Below, in pieces: positions 33,931-42,997 of a DNA stretch of 64,000 bases (positions within the stretch are counted from its first letter, which is position 1; each line of letters starts with the position of its first letter). The position numbers and the translations under genes are program-made. Below the pieces are notes generated by a model. The model was not told where the DNA came from. It was given only the letters and a program-made list of their open reading frames with translations, and searched no databases. Source of the DNA: Rhodospirillales bacterium (GTDB lineage: Bacteria; Pseudomonadota; Alphaproteobacteria; Reyranellales; Reyranellaceae); assembly GCA_016699855.1 (NCBI GenBank), contig CP064988.1, positions 4,120,501 through 4,184,500 of the forward strand. Direction: 5' to 3'.

Positions 33931-34497
33931 CTATTGCGCCGGCAGCGCGCCGACGATGCGCGCGACGCCGTTGGCGACGCGGATCGCGACGGCCTCGGCG
34001 TCGCCCATGTGCAGGCCGGTGACCGCCAGGATGTTGACGTGGTGCGTGACCAGCGCGCGCACGGCGTCGCGCGGCGGCGGATTGGCGGCGATCCAGGCGA
34101 TCAGCGCCTTGGCGCGCGCGGCGCCCGCCTCGAGTCCCAGCCCGACCGCCGAGTCGAGCAGCGGCAGCGGCTCGCCGGCGCCGAACGCCTCGCGCGCGGT
34201 GTCGCGGCAGCGGCACCAGCGGCTCGACCGCACCTCGGCGACGCGCACGCCCCGGGCCGTCAACGCCGCGCCGAGGCGGCGGGCCTGGGCGCGGCCCTCG
34301 TCCGAGAGGTTGCGCTGCGTGGCGCAATCGTCGAGCCGGAAGCCCGGCGGATCGTAGGTGCCCGGCGCGCGGGCGTGGCGGATCAGCAGATCGACGCCGC
34401 CGGCGCGCAGCGCCACCCATAGCGCGTCCTGCGCCGCCACAGGTCGTGCCGCGAGCGCGCCCAGCGCGCCGAGGGCGAACGCGCGGCGCGCGATCAT
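33931..34497 (-). CDS. Exported histidine phosphatase-like protein
   Basis: The 188-residue protein has a signal sequence with twin arginines (MIARRAFALGALGALAARPVAA) and then LLIRHARAPGTYDP, with the phosphohistidine at His41 in the RHx motif, and a second histidine region ALVTHHVNILAVTG. It belongs to the histidine phosphatase superfamily, acting in the periplasm. Its ATG overlaps the stop of the CoA-transferase gene by four bases (ATGA), so the two are translated together, an unexpected pairing. Confidence 0.82.
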   Translation of the reverse strand: MIARRAFALGALGALAARPVAAQDALWVALRAGGVDLLIRHARAPGTYDPPGFRLDDCATQRNLSDEGRAQARRLGAALTARGVRVAEVRSSRWCRCRDTAREAFGAGEPLPLLDSAVGLGLEAGAARAKALIAWIAANPPPRDAVRALVTHHVNILAVTGLHMGDAEAVAIRVANGVARIVGALPAQ

Positions 34498-35717
34498 GGC
34501 GCGGCGACCACGCCGTCGCGCAGCAGGGCCGCGATCTCGTCCCCGGCGTAGCCGAGCTCGGCCAGCACGGCCGCGCTGTCGCCACCGGCCGCCGGCGCGG
34601 GACGGGTCGCCGCCGGCGCGGCGCCGTCGACGCGGAAGCCGGCGCCCAGCGCCTCGACCGGCTTGTCGTAGCCGGGCTGGTCGTCGATGCGACGGTGAAC
34701 GCCCGGCGTGCGGCGGTACGGCCCGTCGATGAATTCGTCGACCGTGCGGATCTTGGCGCAGGCGACGCCGGCGGCGCTGAGGTCGCGCTCCCAGTCGTCG
34801 GCGGTGCGGGTGCGCAGGATGGCGGCGAATTCCGCCGTCGCCACCGCCTGGTCGGCGACCACGAAGAAGCCGCCCTTGCCGACCGGCGCGAAGCGCGGAT
34901 CGCTTTTGAGCTCGCCGCGGCCGGCGACGTCCAGCGCCTTGTGGCCCTGGTCCATCGTGTTGGCGGCGATCGACAGCCAGCCGTCGGCGGTGGGGAACAC
35001 GCCGGAGGTCGGGCTCGAGGTCAGCGGCCGGTTGCCGAAGCGCTCCGGCGCGATGCCGCCGACCATCCAGTTCGAGGCCGGGCCGATCATCAGCATCAGC
35101 GCCGAGTCGGCCATGCCGATGTCGATGCGGCAGCCCTTGCCGCCGTTGCGCTGGCGCTCGAGCAGGGCGGCCATCACGGCGCAGGCGCCGTTCATGCCGG
35201 TGGCGATGTCGATGGCGGGGAAGCCGATCTTCATCGGCGGATCGCCGGGATCGCCCTGCATCATCATGACGCCGGCGGCGGCCTGGATCGCCTGGTCGTA
35301 GCCGGCGCGGCCGGCCATCGGGCCGGACTGGCCCCAGCCGGACACCGAGGCGTAGACCAGGCCGGGGTTGGTGGCCGATAGCGTCGCGTGGTCGAGGCCG
35401 GCCTTGGCCAGCTCGCCCGGCCGCTGGTTCTCGACCAGCACGTCGGCGCGCGTGGCCAGACGCAGCGCGATCTCGCGGCCGCGCGGCGTCTTGAAGTCCA
35501 GCGCCAGCGAGCGCTTGCCGTGGTTCAACCCGACGAACTGCGCGGCGAAGCCCGGTGGCGACTGGCCGGGCTTGCCCGTGCGCATGACGTCGCCGGCGCC
35601 GGGGCGCTCGATCTTGACGACGTCGGCGCCGAGCTGGGTCAGCACGTGCGTCACGTAGGGGCCGGCCAGCACGTGCGTGAAATCGAGCACGCGCGTGCCG
35701 GCGAGGGGAGCGAACAT
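34494..35717 (-). CDS. CaiB/BaiF family CoA-transferase
   Basis: A 407-residue class III CoA-transferase: GTRVLDFTHVLAGPYVTHVL, GADVVKIERPGAGD, LDFKTPRGREIAL, and the catalytic aspartate at D170 in GFPAIDIATGMNG. It exchanges CoA between acyl-CoA and a free acid; the formyl-CoA transferase group is nearest by eye but substrate is open. ATG at 35717. It is followed by an overlapping histidine phosphatase gene. Confidence 0.9.
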   Translation of the reverse strand: MFAPLAGTRVLDFTHVLAGPYVTHVLTQLGADVVKIERPGAGDVMRTGKPGQSPPGFAAQFVGLNHGKRSLALDFKTPRGREIALRLATRADVLVENQRPGELAKAGLDHATLSATNPGLVYASVSGWGQSGPMAGRAGYDQAIQAAAGVMMMQGDPGDPPMKIGFPAIDIATGMNGACAVMAALLERQRNGGKGCRIDIGMADSALMLMIGPASNWMVGGIAPERFGNRPLTSSPTSGVFPTADGWLSIAANTMDQGHKALDVAGRGELKSDPRFAPVGKGGFFVVADQAVATAEFAAILRTRTADDWERDLSAAGVACAKIRTVDEFIDGPYRRTPGVHRRIDDQPGYDKPVEALGAGFRVDGAAPAATRPAPAAGGDSAAVLAELGYAGDEIAALLRDGVVAAP

Positions 35718-35801
35718 CCTGTGGTCTCCGCGGGCGGGTTTCAGCGTCCGCCGATTTGAACGCGTTTCCGGCGGCGGAGTCGATGGTGGTCCGGCGAAGA
35801 C

Positions 35802-35983
35802 CCCTCATCCCCGCCGCGGCTGCCGCGGCGTACCTTCGGGCCCCTTCTCCTCGAAGACGGGGGGAAGGGGATGCATGGGCGACGGGCGCGTTCTTCCCTT
35901 GTCCCCCGTCTTCGGGGGAGAAGGTGGCGCGCAGCGCCGGATGAGGGGCGCTTTCTGTGCGGCAGCCGCGGCGGGGATGAGGG
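35802..35983. repeat. Inverted repeat with 23-bp perfect outer arms
   Basis: Bases 35802-35824 (CCCTCATCCCCGCCGCGGC...) are exactly complementary to 35961-35983. Inside lie the CCCCTTCTCC/GGGGGAGAAGG elements and GGCGCGCAGCGCCGGATGAGGGG as at 14943. No gene is seen between the CoA-transferase start and galE stop. Confidence 0.8.
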
Positions 35984-35991
35984 ACGCTTTT

Positions 35992-36964
35992 TCAGCGCGG
36001 CATCTTGCGACGCCAGCGCAGGGCGTCCTCGATCTGGCGGTCGAGGTCGCGGGTCGGGCGCCAGCCGAGCTCGCGTTCGACCAGCGCGGTGTCGGCGACC
36101 AGCCGCGGCGGATCGCCGGCGCGGCGCGGACCGACGGCGTGCGGCACCGGGCGGCCGCCGATGCGCGCGGTGGCGTCGATCAGCTCGCGCACACTGTAGC
36201 CCGCGCCCGAGCCAAGGTTGAACGCCGGCGCCGCGCCGCCGCGATCGAGGTAGTCCAGCGCCGTCGCGTGCGCGTCGGCAAGATCGGCGACATGCACGAA
36301 GTCGCGCACGCAGGTGCCGTCCGCGGTGTCGTAGTCGGTGCCGAACAGGGTCAGCGGCCGGCCGAGCCCGAGCATGGCGTCGATCGCCAGCGGCATGAGA
36401 TGGGTCTCGGGGTCGTGCGCCTCGCCGATCTCGCCGTCGGGATCGGCGCCGGCGGCGTTGAAGTAGCGCAGGCAGACCGCGCGCATGCGCCGGCCCGGCG
36501 CGCGCAGCATCTCCTCCACCGCCAGCTTGTTCTCGCCGTAGACGCTGACCGGCCCGAACGGATGCGTCTCGGCCAGCCGTGGCGTGCGGGGCGTGCCGTA
36601 GATGGCGCAGGTGCTCGAGAACACGAAGGCGCCGACGCCGCGCGCCTCGGCGGCGTCGATCAGCACGCGGGTGCGCTCGACGTTGTTCTCGCGGTAGCGC
36701 GCCGGTTCGCGCATCGACTCGCCGACCTCTATGTAGCCCGCGAGGTTGATGACGGCGTCGATCCGGTGGGCGCGGATCACCTCTGCCACGCGGGCGGCGT
36801 CGCCGATGTCGCCGCGCTCGAACGGGCCCCATTTGACGGCCCAGTCGTGGCCCCTTCTCCAGCGTGTCGTAGGCGACGGGGATGTCGCCGCCGGCGGCCA
36901 GACGCTTGCACACCTGGCTGCCGATGAACCCGGCGCCGCCGGCGACCAGCACGCTGCGCGCCAT
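35992..36964 (-). CDS. galE: UDP-glucose 4-epimerase (frame broken by one indel)
   Basis: The extended SDR has SVLVAGGAGFIGSQVCKRLA at the start; after a frame change at 36851-36854, where one C appears extra (GGGG for GGG on the coding strand), it continues VIRAHRIDAVINLAGYIEVGES. Further on are VFSSTCAIYG, the catalytic YGENK motif, and the RYFNAAGADPDGEIGE signature of GalE. It interconverts UDP-glucose and UDP-galactose for glycan synthesis. Corrected length is about 323 residues. ATG at 36964 shares one base with the preceding stop codon (TGATG). The indel is probably a sequence error. Confidence 0.88.
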
Positions 36965-38154
36965 CACGCGACCTCGCGCGCCGGCCGCCGATGGCCTTCG
37001 ACGACGTCCGCGTACATGGACTCCAGCGCGGCGGCGACGTTGTCCCAGCGGTACAGCCGGTTGACGGTGTCGCGCGCCTTGCGGCCCATGTCGGCGGCGA
37101 GCGCCGCGTCGCGCAGCAGCGTGCCCAGCGCCATCGCCACCTTCTCCTCGTCGGCGCGCACCACCAGCGCGCCGCCGCCGGCCTGCAGCTCGCGCCAGAT
37201 GTTGACCTGGTCCGAGACCACGACCGGCAGCCCGGCCGCCATCGCCTCGACGGCGGCGATGCCGAAATTCTCGCTGTAGGACGGCAGCGCGAACAGCGAG
37301 GCCGCCGCGAACGCCGCCAGCTTGTCGTCGCCGCGCAGCATGCCGGTGAAGGTGACGCGGTCGGACACGCCGTCGCGCCGCGTCCACGCCTTGCACTGGT
37401 CGAGCATGCCGTCGTCCGGCCCGGCGACCACGAGATGCGCGTCGGGGTCCTGGCGCGCGGCGCGCGCGAAAGCGGGGATCAGCAGATCGAGGCCCTTCTT
37501 GAAATGCAGGCGGCTGAGGAACAACGCCACGCGCCGGCCGCGGGTCTCGGGATGGGCGGCGAGGAAGCGCTCGGCCGGCGGCAGCTTGTCGAAGCCGGCG
37601 AGGTCGACGCCCAGCGGCACGATCCGGGCCGGCGCGCCCATCGCGAACGGCGCGCTGATCTCGCGCTCGACGTCGCTGGTGTAGTGGATCGCCGCCGCCC
37701 GCCGCAGCACGCCGTTCTGGAACAAGAGCTCCATCAGCTTCTTGCGACCGCGGTGGCGGGCGCGGATGTAGGGATCGAGCATGCCGTGCGGCCGCACGAT
37801 GTAGGGCACGCCGTGGCGCCGGCACAGCCGCGCGCCGATCCAGTCGTGGTAGAGGTAGATCGAATGCAGGTGCACGACGTCGAATTTCGGCAGTTCGACC
37901 GCCAGCGCCCGGCCCATCGCCCGCGACGCCTTCCAGAAGCGCGGCGCGTGCACGGGATGGTAGGTGACCGTGAAGCCGTCCTGCGCCAGCGCCACGCCCG
38001 TGGGCACGTTCTCGACACCCTCGGCCGACCAGTTGGTGGTATGGATCGCGACCTCGTGACCGCGCGCGGCGACGGCCTTCGCCATCTCCACGCAGGCTTG
38101 TGCCGGCCCGCCGCTCTCGCGGCTGAGGGTGGCGATAAGGTGTAGGATCCGCAT
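36964..38154 (-). CDS. Family 4 glycosyltransferase
   Basis: The 396-residue GT-B enzyme begins MRILHLIATLSRESGGPAQAC, an N-terminus typical of exopolysaccharide glycosyltransferases, has PYIVRPHGMLDPY, the RHRGRKKLMELLF acceptor region, SRLHFKKGLDLLIPAFA and the C-terminal ExxE sugar-nucleotide motif in SENFGIAAVEAMAAGLPVV. It transfers a sugar during surface polysaccharide assembly. It overlaps galE by one base, so the two form an operon. Confidence 0.9.
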   Translation of the reverse strand: MRILHLIATLSRESGGPAQACVEMAKAVAARGHEVAIHTTNWSAEGVENVPTGVALAQDGFTVTYHPVHAPRFWKASRAMGRALAVELPKFDVVHLHSIYLYHDWIGARLCRRHGVPYIVRPHGMLDPYIRARHRGRKKLMELLFQNGVLRRAAAIHYTSDVEREISAPFAMGAPARIVPLGVDLAGFDKLPPAERFLAAHPETRGRRVALFLSRLHFKKGLDLLIPAFARAARQDPDAHLVVAGPDDGMLDQCKAWTRRDGVSDRVTFTGMLRGDDKLAAFAAASLFALPSYSENFGIAAVEAMAAGLPVVVSDQVNIWRELQAGGGALVVRADEEKVAMALGTLLRDAALAADMGRKARDTVNRLYRWDNVAAALESMYADVVEGHRRPAREVA

Positions 38155-38285
38155 GAACGCCGGGGAGGACCGCCTGAACGGGCATGTTGCTTAAATGAAG
38201 TTTTTATCATAACTTGTTCAAAATACTAGAGTTATTCGTTTCAACTTGATGTCGCCGGCGGATCGGACCGGTTGGGAGACCAGAG
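38155..38285. promoter_or_regulatory. AT-rich divergent promoter region of the polysaccharide cluster
   Basis: The 131 bases between the divergent glycosyltransferase and asnB-like genes include a stretch (38186-38250) of unusually low GC for this window, with TTTTTATCATAAC and AAAATACTAG. It should serve both directions, but I cannot single out -35/-10 pairs with confidence. Confidence 0.4.
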
Positions 38286-40111
38286 GTGTGCGGCATCGCC
38301 GGCCTGTTCCACTACGGCCCGCTCCGTGTCGGTCCCGAGGACCGCGCCGAGATCGGCCGGATGTCGGACGCGATGATCGCGCGCGGGCCGGACAGCGTGG
38401 GCGTATGGGAGGACGACGACGGCCGCGCCGTGCTGGCGCAGCGGCGGCTGGCGATCATCGATCCCGGTCCCGGCGGCTACCAGCCGATGGTCCACGACGG
38501 CGGCCGGCTGGTCGCCGACTACAACGGCGAGATCTACAACTACCGTGAGCTGAAGGCGGAGCTGGAGGCGCAGGGCCGCCGCTTCGTCTCGAACTCCGAC
38601 ACCGAGGTGCTGCTGCATCTCTACGACCGCGACGGGGCCGGCATGGTCAAGTCGCTGCGCGGCATGTTCGCGCTGGCGATCTGGGACCGCGACCGCCGGC
38701 GCATGTTCCTGGCGCGCGATCCGTTCGGCATCAAACCGCTCTACCTCGCCGACGACGGCGCCACGCTGCGCTTCGCCTCGCAGGTCAAGGCGCTGCTGGC
38801 CGGCGGCCGGATCGCCACGACGCCGGAGCCGGCGGCCGATGTCGGCTTCCTGATGTGGGGGTCGATCCCGGAGCCGTTCACCCTGCACCGCGAGATCCGC
38901 GCCCTGCCGGCCGGCCACACGCTGACGATCGACGCCGGGAAGGTCGGGACGCCGGCGCGCTACCACTCGATCGCCGCGACGCTGGCGGAGGCCGAGGCGT
39001 CGCGTCCGGCGCCGGCCGGCGCCGCGCGTCTCGAGGCGCTGCGCGCGGCGATCGACGACACGGTACGCCACCACATGGTGGCCGATGTGCCGGTCGGGCT
39101 GTTCCTGTCCGGCGGCTTCGATTCCTCGCTGGTGGCCGAATTCGCCACCCGCGCTCGCCGATCCCGACGCGCACGGTGACCTTGGGCTTCGAGGAGTACC
39201 GCGGCAGCCTCGACGACGAGACCGGCATCGCCGGGCGCATCGCCGCGCACCACGGCACCGACCACAGCACGGTGTGGGTGCGGCGCGCGGAGTTCGCGGC
39301 GGCGCGCGACCACCTGATGGCGTCGATGGACCAGCCCAGCATCGACGGCACCAACGTCTATTTCGTCAGCAAGGCGGCGGCCTCGACCGGGTTGAAGGTG
39401 GCGCTGTCGGGCATCGGCGGCGACGAGGCGTTCGCGGGCTATCCCAGCTTCCGGCAGGTGCCGGAGATGGTGCGCCTGGTCGGCCGCGCCGGGCCGCTGG
39501 CGGCGCTGGGCCGCGGCTTCCGCGTCGTCAGCGAGCCGGTGCTGCGGCGGTTCACGTCGCCGAAATACGCCGGCGTGCTGGAATACGGCGGCACCTATGG
39601 CGGCGCGTATCTGCTGCGCCGCGGCCTGTTCATGCCGTGGGAGCTGCCGGCGTTCCTCGACGCCGACTATCTGCGCGCCGGCATGGCGGCGCTCGACACC
39701 GAGGCGACGCTGGCGGCGGCGATCGACGGGGTGCGCTCGGCCAACGGCCGCGTCGCGGCGCTGGAACTGTCGTTCTACCTGCGCAACCAGCTGCTGCGGG
39801 ACGCCGACTGGGCCGGCATGGCGCATTCGCTGGAGATCCGCACGCCGTTCGTCGACGCCGGCTTCTTCCGCGACATGGCGCCGCTGATCGTGGCCGACCG
39901 GCCGGTGACCAAGGCCGAGCTGCCGCCGCTGCTGTCGGAGCCGGTGCGCGCCATGCTCGAGGGTCTGCCGAAGCGCGGCTTCCAGGTGCCGGTGCGGGAC
40001 TGGCTGGGCGCGCCCGCCGGCGACGCCCGCACCCGCGGCTGGCGCGCCTGGGCGCTCGACGTGCTGTCCGGGTTCCGCCCCGGCACGTCCTTCGCGAGGC
40101 GCGCCGCGTGA
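38286..40111 (+). CDS. asnB: Asparagine synthetase (glutamine-hydrolysing)-like amidotransferase, frame broken by one indel
   Basis: A GTG start gives MCGIAGLFHYG, placing the nucleophile Cys2 of class II glutamine amidotransferases; RGPDSVG, RLAIIDPGPGGYQPM and YNGEIYNYREL complete the glutaminase domain. The synthetase domain has the ATP pyrophosphatase loop SGGFDSS near residue 275. One C appears lost around 39153 (frame change inside ATRA-PIPTRTVTLGFEEY), after which GIGGDEAFAGYPSF and SLEIRTPFVDAGFF follow. The corrected product is about 608 residues. Such genes in polysaccharide loci probably amidate sugar acids rather than make free asparagine; this is inference. Confidence 0.87.
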
Positions 40112-40167
40112 CCGGCCGCGCGCACCGGTGGCGCCGCCGCGTAGCCACGGACGGACGGAGCTGAGGC

Positions 40168-41742
40168 ATGGAGACCGCCCTCCTTCTCGGCGCCCCGGTG
40201 CTGGTCGCGACGTGGGTCGTCATCGCGCTCGACTGGCGCCGCGGCGTCTACGGCCTGATCCTGTTCACGCCGTTCACCGGCTTCGTCGTGGCGGCGCTGA
40301 GCCCGTCGCCGATCGGCGCGCTGGTGCGCGACGTGCTGATCGTGGCGCCGCTCTATCTCGGCTTCTTCCTGCTGTCGGGCCAGTTGCGCGGCGACCGCCT
40401 GCCGTTCGCGCTCTACGCGGTGTTCGGCGTGTTCGCGCTGCTGGTGCTGTTCGGCATGGCCAATCCGAACGTGCCCAACATGATGGTGGCGGGCATCGGC
40501 GCCAAGGTGTGGCTGTTCTACATCCCGATGCTGCTGGTCGGGGCGGCGATGCCGCGCACCGAGGACGAGCTGCGCCGCGTGCTGCGCCTGTTCGTGGTCT
40601 GCGCCTGGATCCCGTGGGGCGTCGGCATCACGATGTTCCTCGGCGCCACGCTCTACGACTACGAGGCGACGATCCGGTTCTTCTACGGCGACTACGCGCT
40701 GCACGCGACCCAGCGCTTCGGCACCTTCCAGGGCCTCGGCGCGACGCTGTTCCGCATCCCCGGCTCGTTCCAGTTCAACTCGCAGTACGGCGTGTTCTGC
40801 TTCTTCATGATGTTCCCGATCTTCATGCTGCTGGAGATCGAGACCGACCGCCGCTGGCGGACGTTCATCTGGATCAGCCTGACGGTCGCGCTGATGGCCG
40901 CCTTCACCAGCGGCGCGCGCGGCAACTTCGTGTTCATCCCGCTGATCTTCGTGCTGATCCAGTTCTTCCGCTTCCGCGCCGGCGGCCTGTTGCAGGGCGT
41001 GCTCGGGATCGGCGGCGGCATGGCGATCGCGCTGGCCTTCGCCGGCCTCGACGGCGAGAAGATCGCCAGCCAGACCGGCACGCTGATCGGCAACTACACC
41101 GACGAGATCGCGGTCGGCGGCATGCTCGACGGCCTCAGCAAGGGCGGCATTTTCGGCATGGGCGTCGGCGCCAACACCGGCGCCGCCCGGCACGGCCAGG
41201 ACGCGGCCGTCCAGGCGCTGATGTTCGAGAAGGGCACGCTGATCGAGAATTTCTTCGCCAAGGCGATGGTCGAGCTCGGCGCCATCGGCTTCTTCATCGT
41301 GCTGGCGTGCTACGGGCTGATGTTCCTGTTCACGCTGCAGATCCGGCGCGACCTGCGCACGACGCGGTTCAAGGGCGTCGCGGCGTGCGGCGTGGCGATG
41401 GTGGTGTTCGTCACGCTGACGTCGTTCAAGGGCTGGGCGCTCGATACCGATCCGCTCAACTACTACTACTACCTGACGCTCGGCTTCGTCTTCGCGCTGC
41501 CCCACATCGAACGCCAGACGATGGGCGCCGCCGCGCCGGCGCGGCCGGCGCCGGCGGCGCCGGGGCTGCAGCGGCGGCCGCTGATCGGCCGTCCCGTCGG
41601 CTTCGCGCCGCGGCCCGGCTCGTTGCCGCGGCTGGGGCCGCTGCCGCCGGCGCCGCGCGGCGGCAGCGCGTTCGATCCCACGCCGCGCGCGGAGCCCGCG
41701 CCGCCGCCGGGGGCGGCGCTCGATCCACAACCGCGGGACTGA
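40168..41742 (+). CDS. O-antigen ligase/polymerase-like membrane protein
   Basis: The 524-residue integral membrane protein has about ten hydrophobic helices up to residue 450, a periplasmic-type loop with KIASQTGTLIGNYTDEIAVGG and FGMGVGANTGAARHG, then FFAKAMVELGAIGFFIVLACYG, which fits the WaaL/Wzy group of ligases and polymerases. The last 75 residues are Pro/Ala/Arg-rich and disordered. It would polymerise or ligate the glycan made by the neighbouring transferases. It starts 56 bases after the asnB-like gene. Confidence 0.78.
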   Translation: METALLLGAPVLVATWVVIALDWRRGVYGLILFTPFTGFVVAALSPSPIGALVRDVLIVAPLYLGFFLLSGQLRGDRLPFALYAVFGVFALLVLFGMANPNVPNMMVAGIGAKVWLFYIPMLLVGAAMPRTEDELRRVLRLFVVCAWIPWGVGITMFLGATLYDYEATIRFFYGDYALHATQRFGTFQGLGATLFRIPGSFQFNSQYGVFCFFMMFPIFMLLEIETDRRWRTFIWISLTVALMAAFTSGARGNFVFIPLIFVLIQFFRFRAGGLLQGVLGIGGGMAIALAFAGLDGEKIASQTGTLIGNYTDEIAVGGMLDGLSKGGIFGMGVGANTGAARHGQDAAVQALMFEKGTLIENFFAKAMVELGAIGFFIVLACYGLMFLFTLQIRRDLRTTRFKGVAACGVAMVVFVTLTSFKGWALDTDPLNYYYYLTLGFVFALPHIERQTMGAAAPARPAPAAPGLQRRPLIGRPVGFAPRPGSLPRLGPLPPAPRGGSAFDPTPRAEPAPPPGAALDPQPRD

Positions 41743-41748
41743 CGGCGG

Positions 41749-42990
41749 TCAGCGGACCGGAAGCCGGCCGAGCAAGGTGTCGAGCGCGCGCGCGTAGGCC
41801 GGCCAGTCGTGCGCCTCGGCGCGGGCGCGGGCGGCGCGTCCGAGCGTGGCGCGCAACGCGGGATCGCTTGCCAGCGACGCCAGGCGCCCGGCGATGGCGC
41901 CGGAATCGCGGATCGGCACGATGAAGCCTTCGACGCCGTCGCGCAGGATGGCGCCGGCGTTGGGCGTGACGACCGCCGGCAGGCCGGACGCCAGCGCCTC
42001 GTTCACCGCCATCGCCGAGCCCTCGTGCAGCGAGGGGAAGACGAACACGTCGGCGGCGCGGAACAGGTCGGGCATCTCGGCGTAGGGGACGTTCGCGACG
42101 TGGCGGTAGAGGCCGGCGTAGGGTTTCAGCCACGCCTCGCCGTCGACGATGCCGCCGACCAGCGTCAGCTCGATGTCCGGCCGCGCCAGCGCGCGCATCG
42201 CGTCGAGCGCGTAGCGCACGCCCTTGCGCATGCCGATCTGGCCGACGAACAGCGCGCGCAACCGGCCGTCGTCGCTCCGCGCCGGGCCGGGCGCGAAGCG
42301 TTCGACGTCGATCGGGAACGGCAGCAGGTCGATGCTCGCCGGATCGCGGCCGTTCTCGACCATGGTGTCGCGCACGTACTGCGAGGGCACCACGATCCGG
42401 TCGGCCAGCTCCGCCTCCCTGACGTTGCGCGCGATCCACGCCTCGCTGGTGTCGCCGAGCGAGACGTCGGCGAACGCCGGGTGCAGGCGCCGCTCCTCGT
42501 CGAGGATGCGCAGGCCGCTGCGCAGATGGCCGATGGCCTGGTAGAGCAGCGACACGGTGCCGGTCTCGCGGCAGGCGCGGAACGAGCGCTCCGACGAGCC
42601 GTCGAAGCCGATGAACACGTCCGGACGCTCGCGCCGCACGCGCGCCGCCACCAGCGCGTCGAAGCGGGCGTTGCGCCAGCGCATCAGCCGCGCCGCCAGC
42701 GCCGGCGGGCCGGCGCGCGCCGCCAGCACCTGCGCGATCTCCGGCAGCGGATGGGTCGTGATGCCGGCCGGATCGATCTCGGGATGCCGGCGCCGGCCCA
42801 GCTCGCGCGCCAGCCGCGCGCGTGGACCGGCGGGCAGGCGGCCGATCAGCCGCTCCAGCGGCGCGCCGGGGCGGGCGTAGAACGAGGTCTCGAACGCGAC
42901 GTCGAGGTCCAGCCGCTGCAGCAGCGCGACCAGCGGATAGAGCAGCGAGGTGGCGCCGGGATGGGCGATCAGGACGCGGCGGCGCGCCAT
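41749..42990 (-). CDS. Family 4 glycosyltransferase
   Basis: The 413-residue protein has an N-terminal domain with RPDVFIGFDGSSERSFRAC and a C-terminal GT-B domain with LRALFVGQIGMRKGVRYALDAM and FVFPSLHEGSAMAVNEALASGLPAVV, the ExxE-type nucleotide-sugar site. Its start MARRRVLIAHPGATSLLYPL lies seven bases downstream of the next transferase stop, so both are likely co-transcribed. Donor and acceptor are unknown. Confidence 0.87.
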   Translation of the reverse strand: MARRRVLIAHPGATSLLYPLVALLQRLDLDVAFETSFYARPGAPLERLIGRLPAGPRARLARELGRRRHPEIDPAGITTHPLPEIAQVLAARAGPPALAARLMRWRNARFDALVAARVRRERPDVFIGFDGSSERSFRACRETGTVSLLYQAIGHLRSGLRILDEERRLHPAFADVSLGDTSEAWIARNVREAELADRIVVPSQYVRDTMVENGRDPASIDLLPFPIDVERFAPGPARSDDGRLRALFVGQIGMRKGVRYALDAMRALARPDIELTLVGGIVDGEAWLKPYAGLYRHVANVPYAEMPDLFRAADVFVFPSLHEGSAMAVNEALASGLPAVVTPNAGAILRDGVEGFIVPIRDSGAIAGRLASLASDPALRATLGRAARARAEAHDWPAYARALDTLLGRLPVR

Positions 42991-42997
42991 CGCGGCC

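Noticed and set aside
38286..40111. asnB and galE as true pseudogenes
   Set aside because: Each has only one single-base indel in otherwise intact, well-conserved coding sequence, the same type of error that hits essential genes here.
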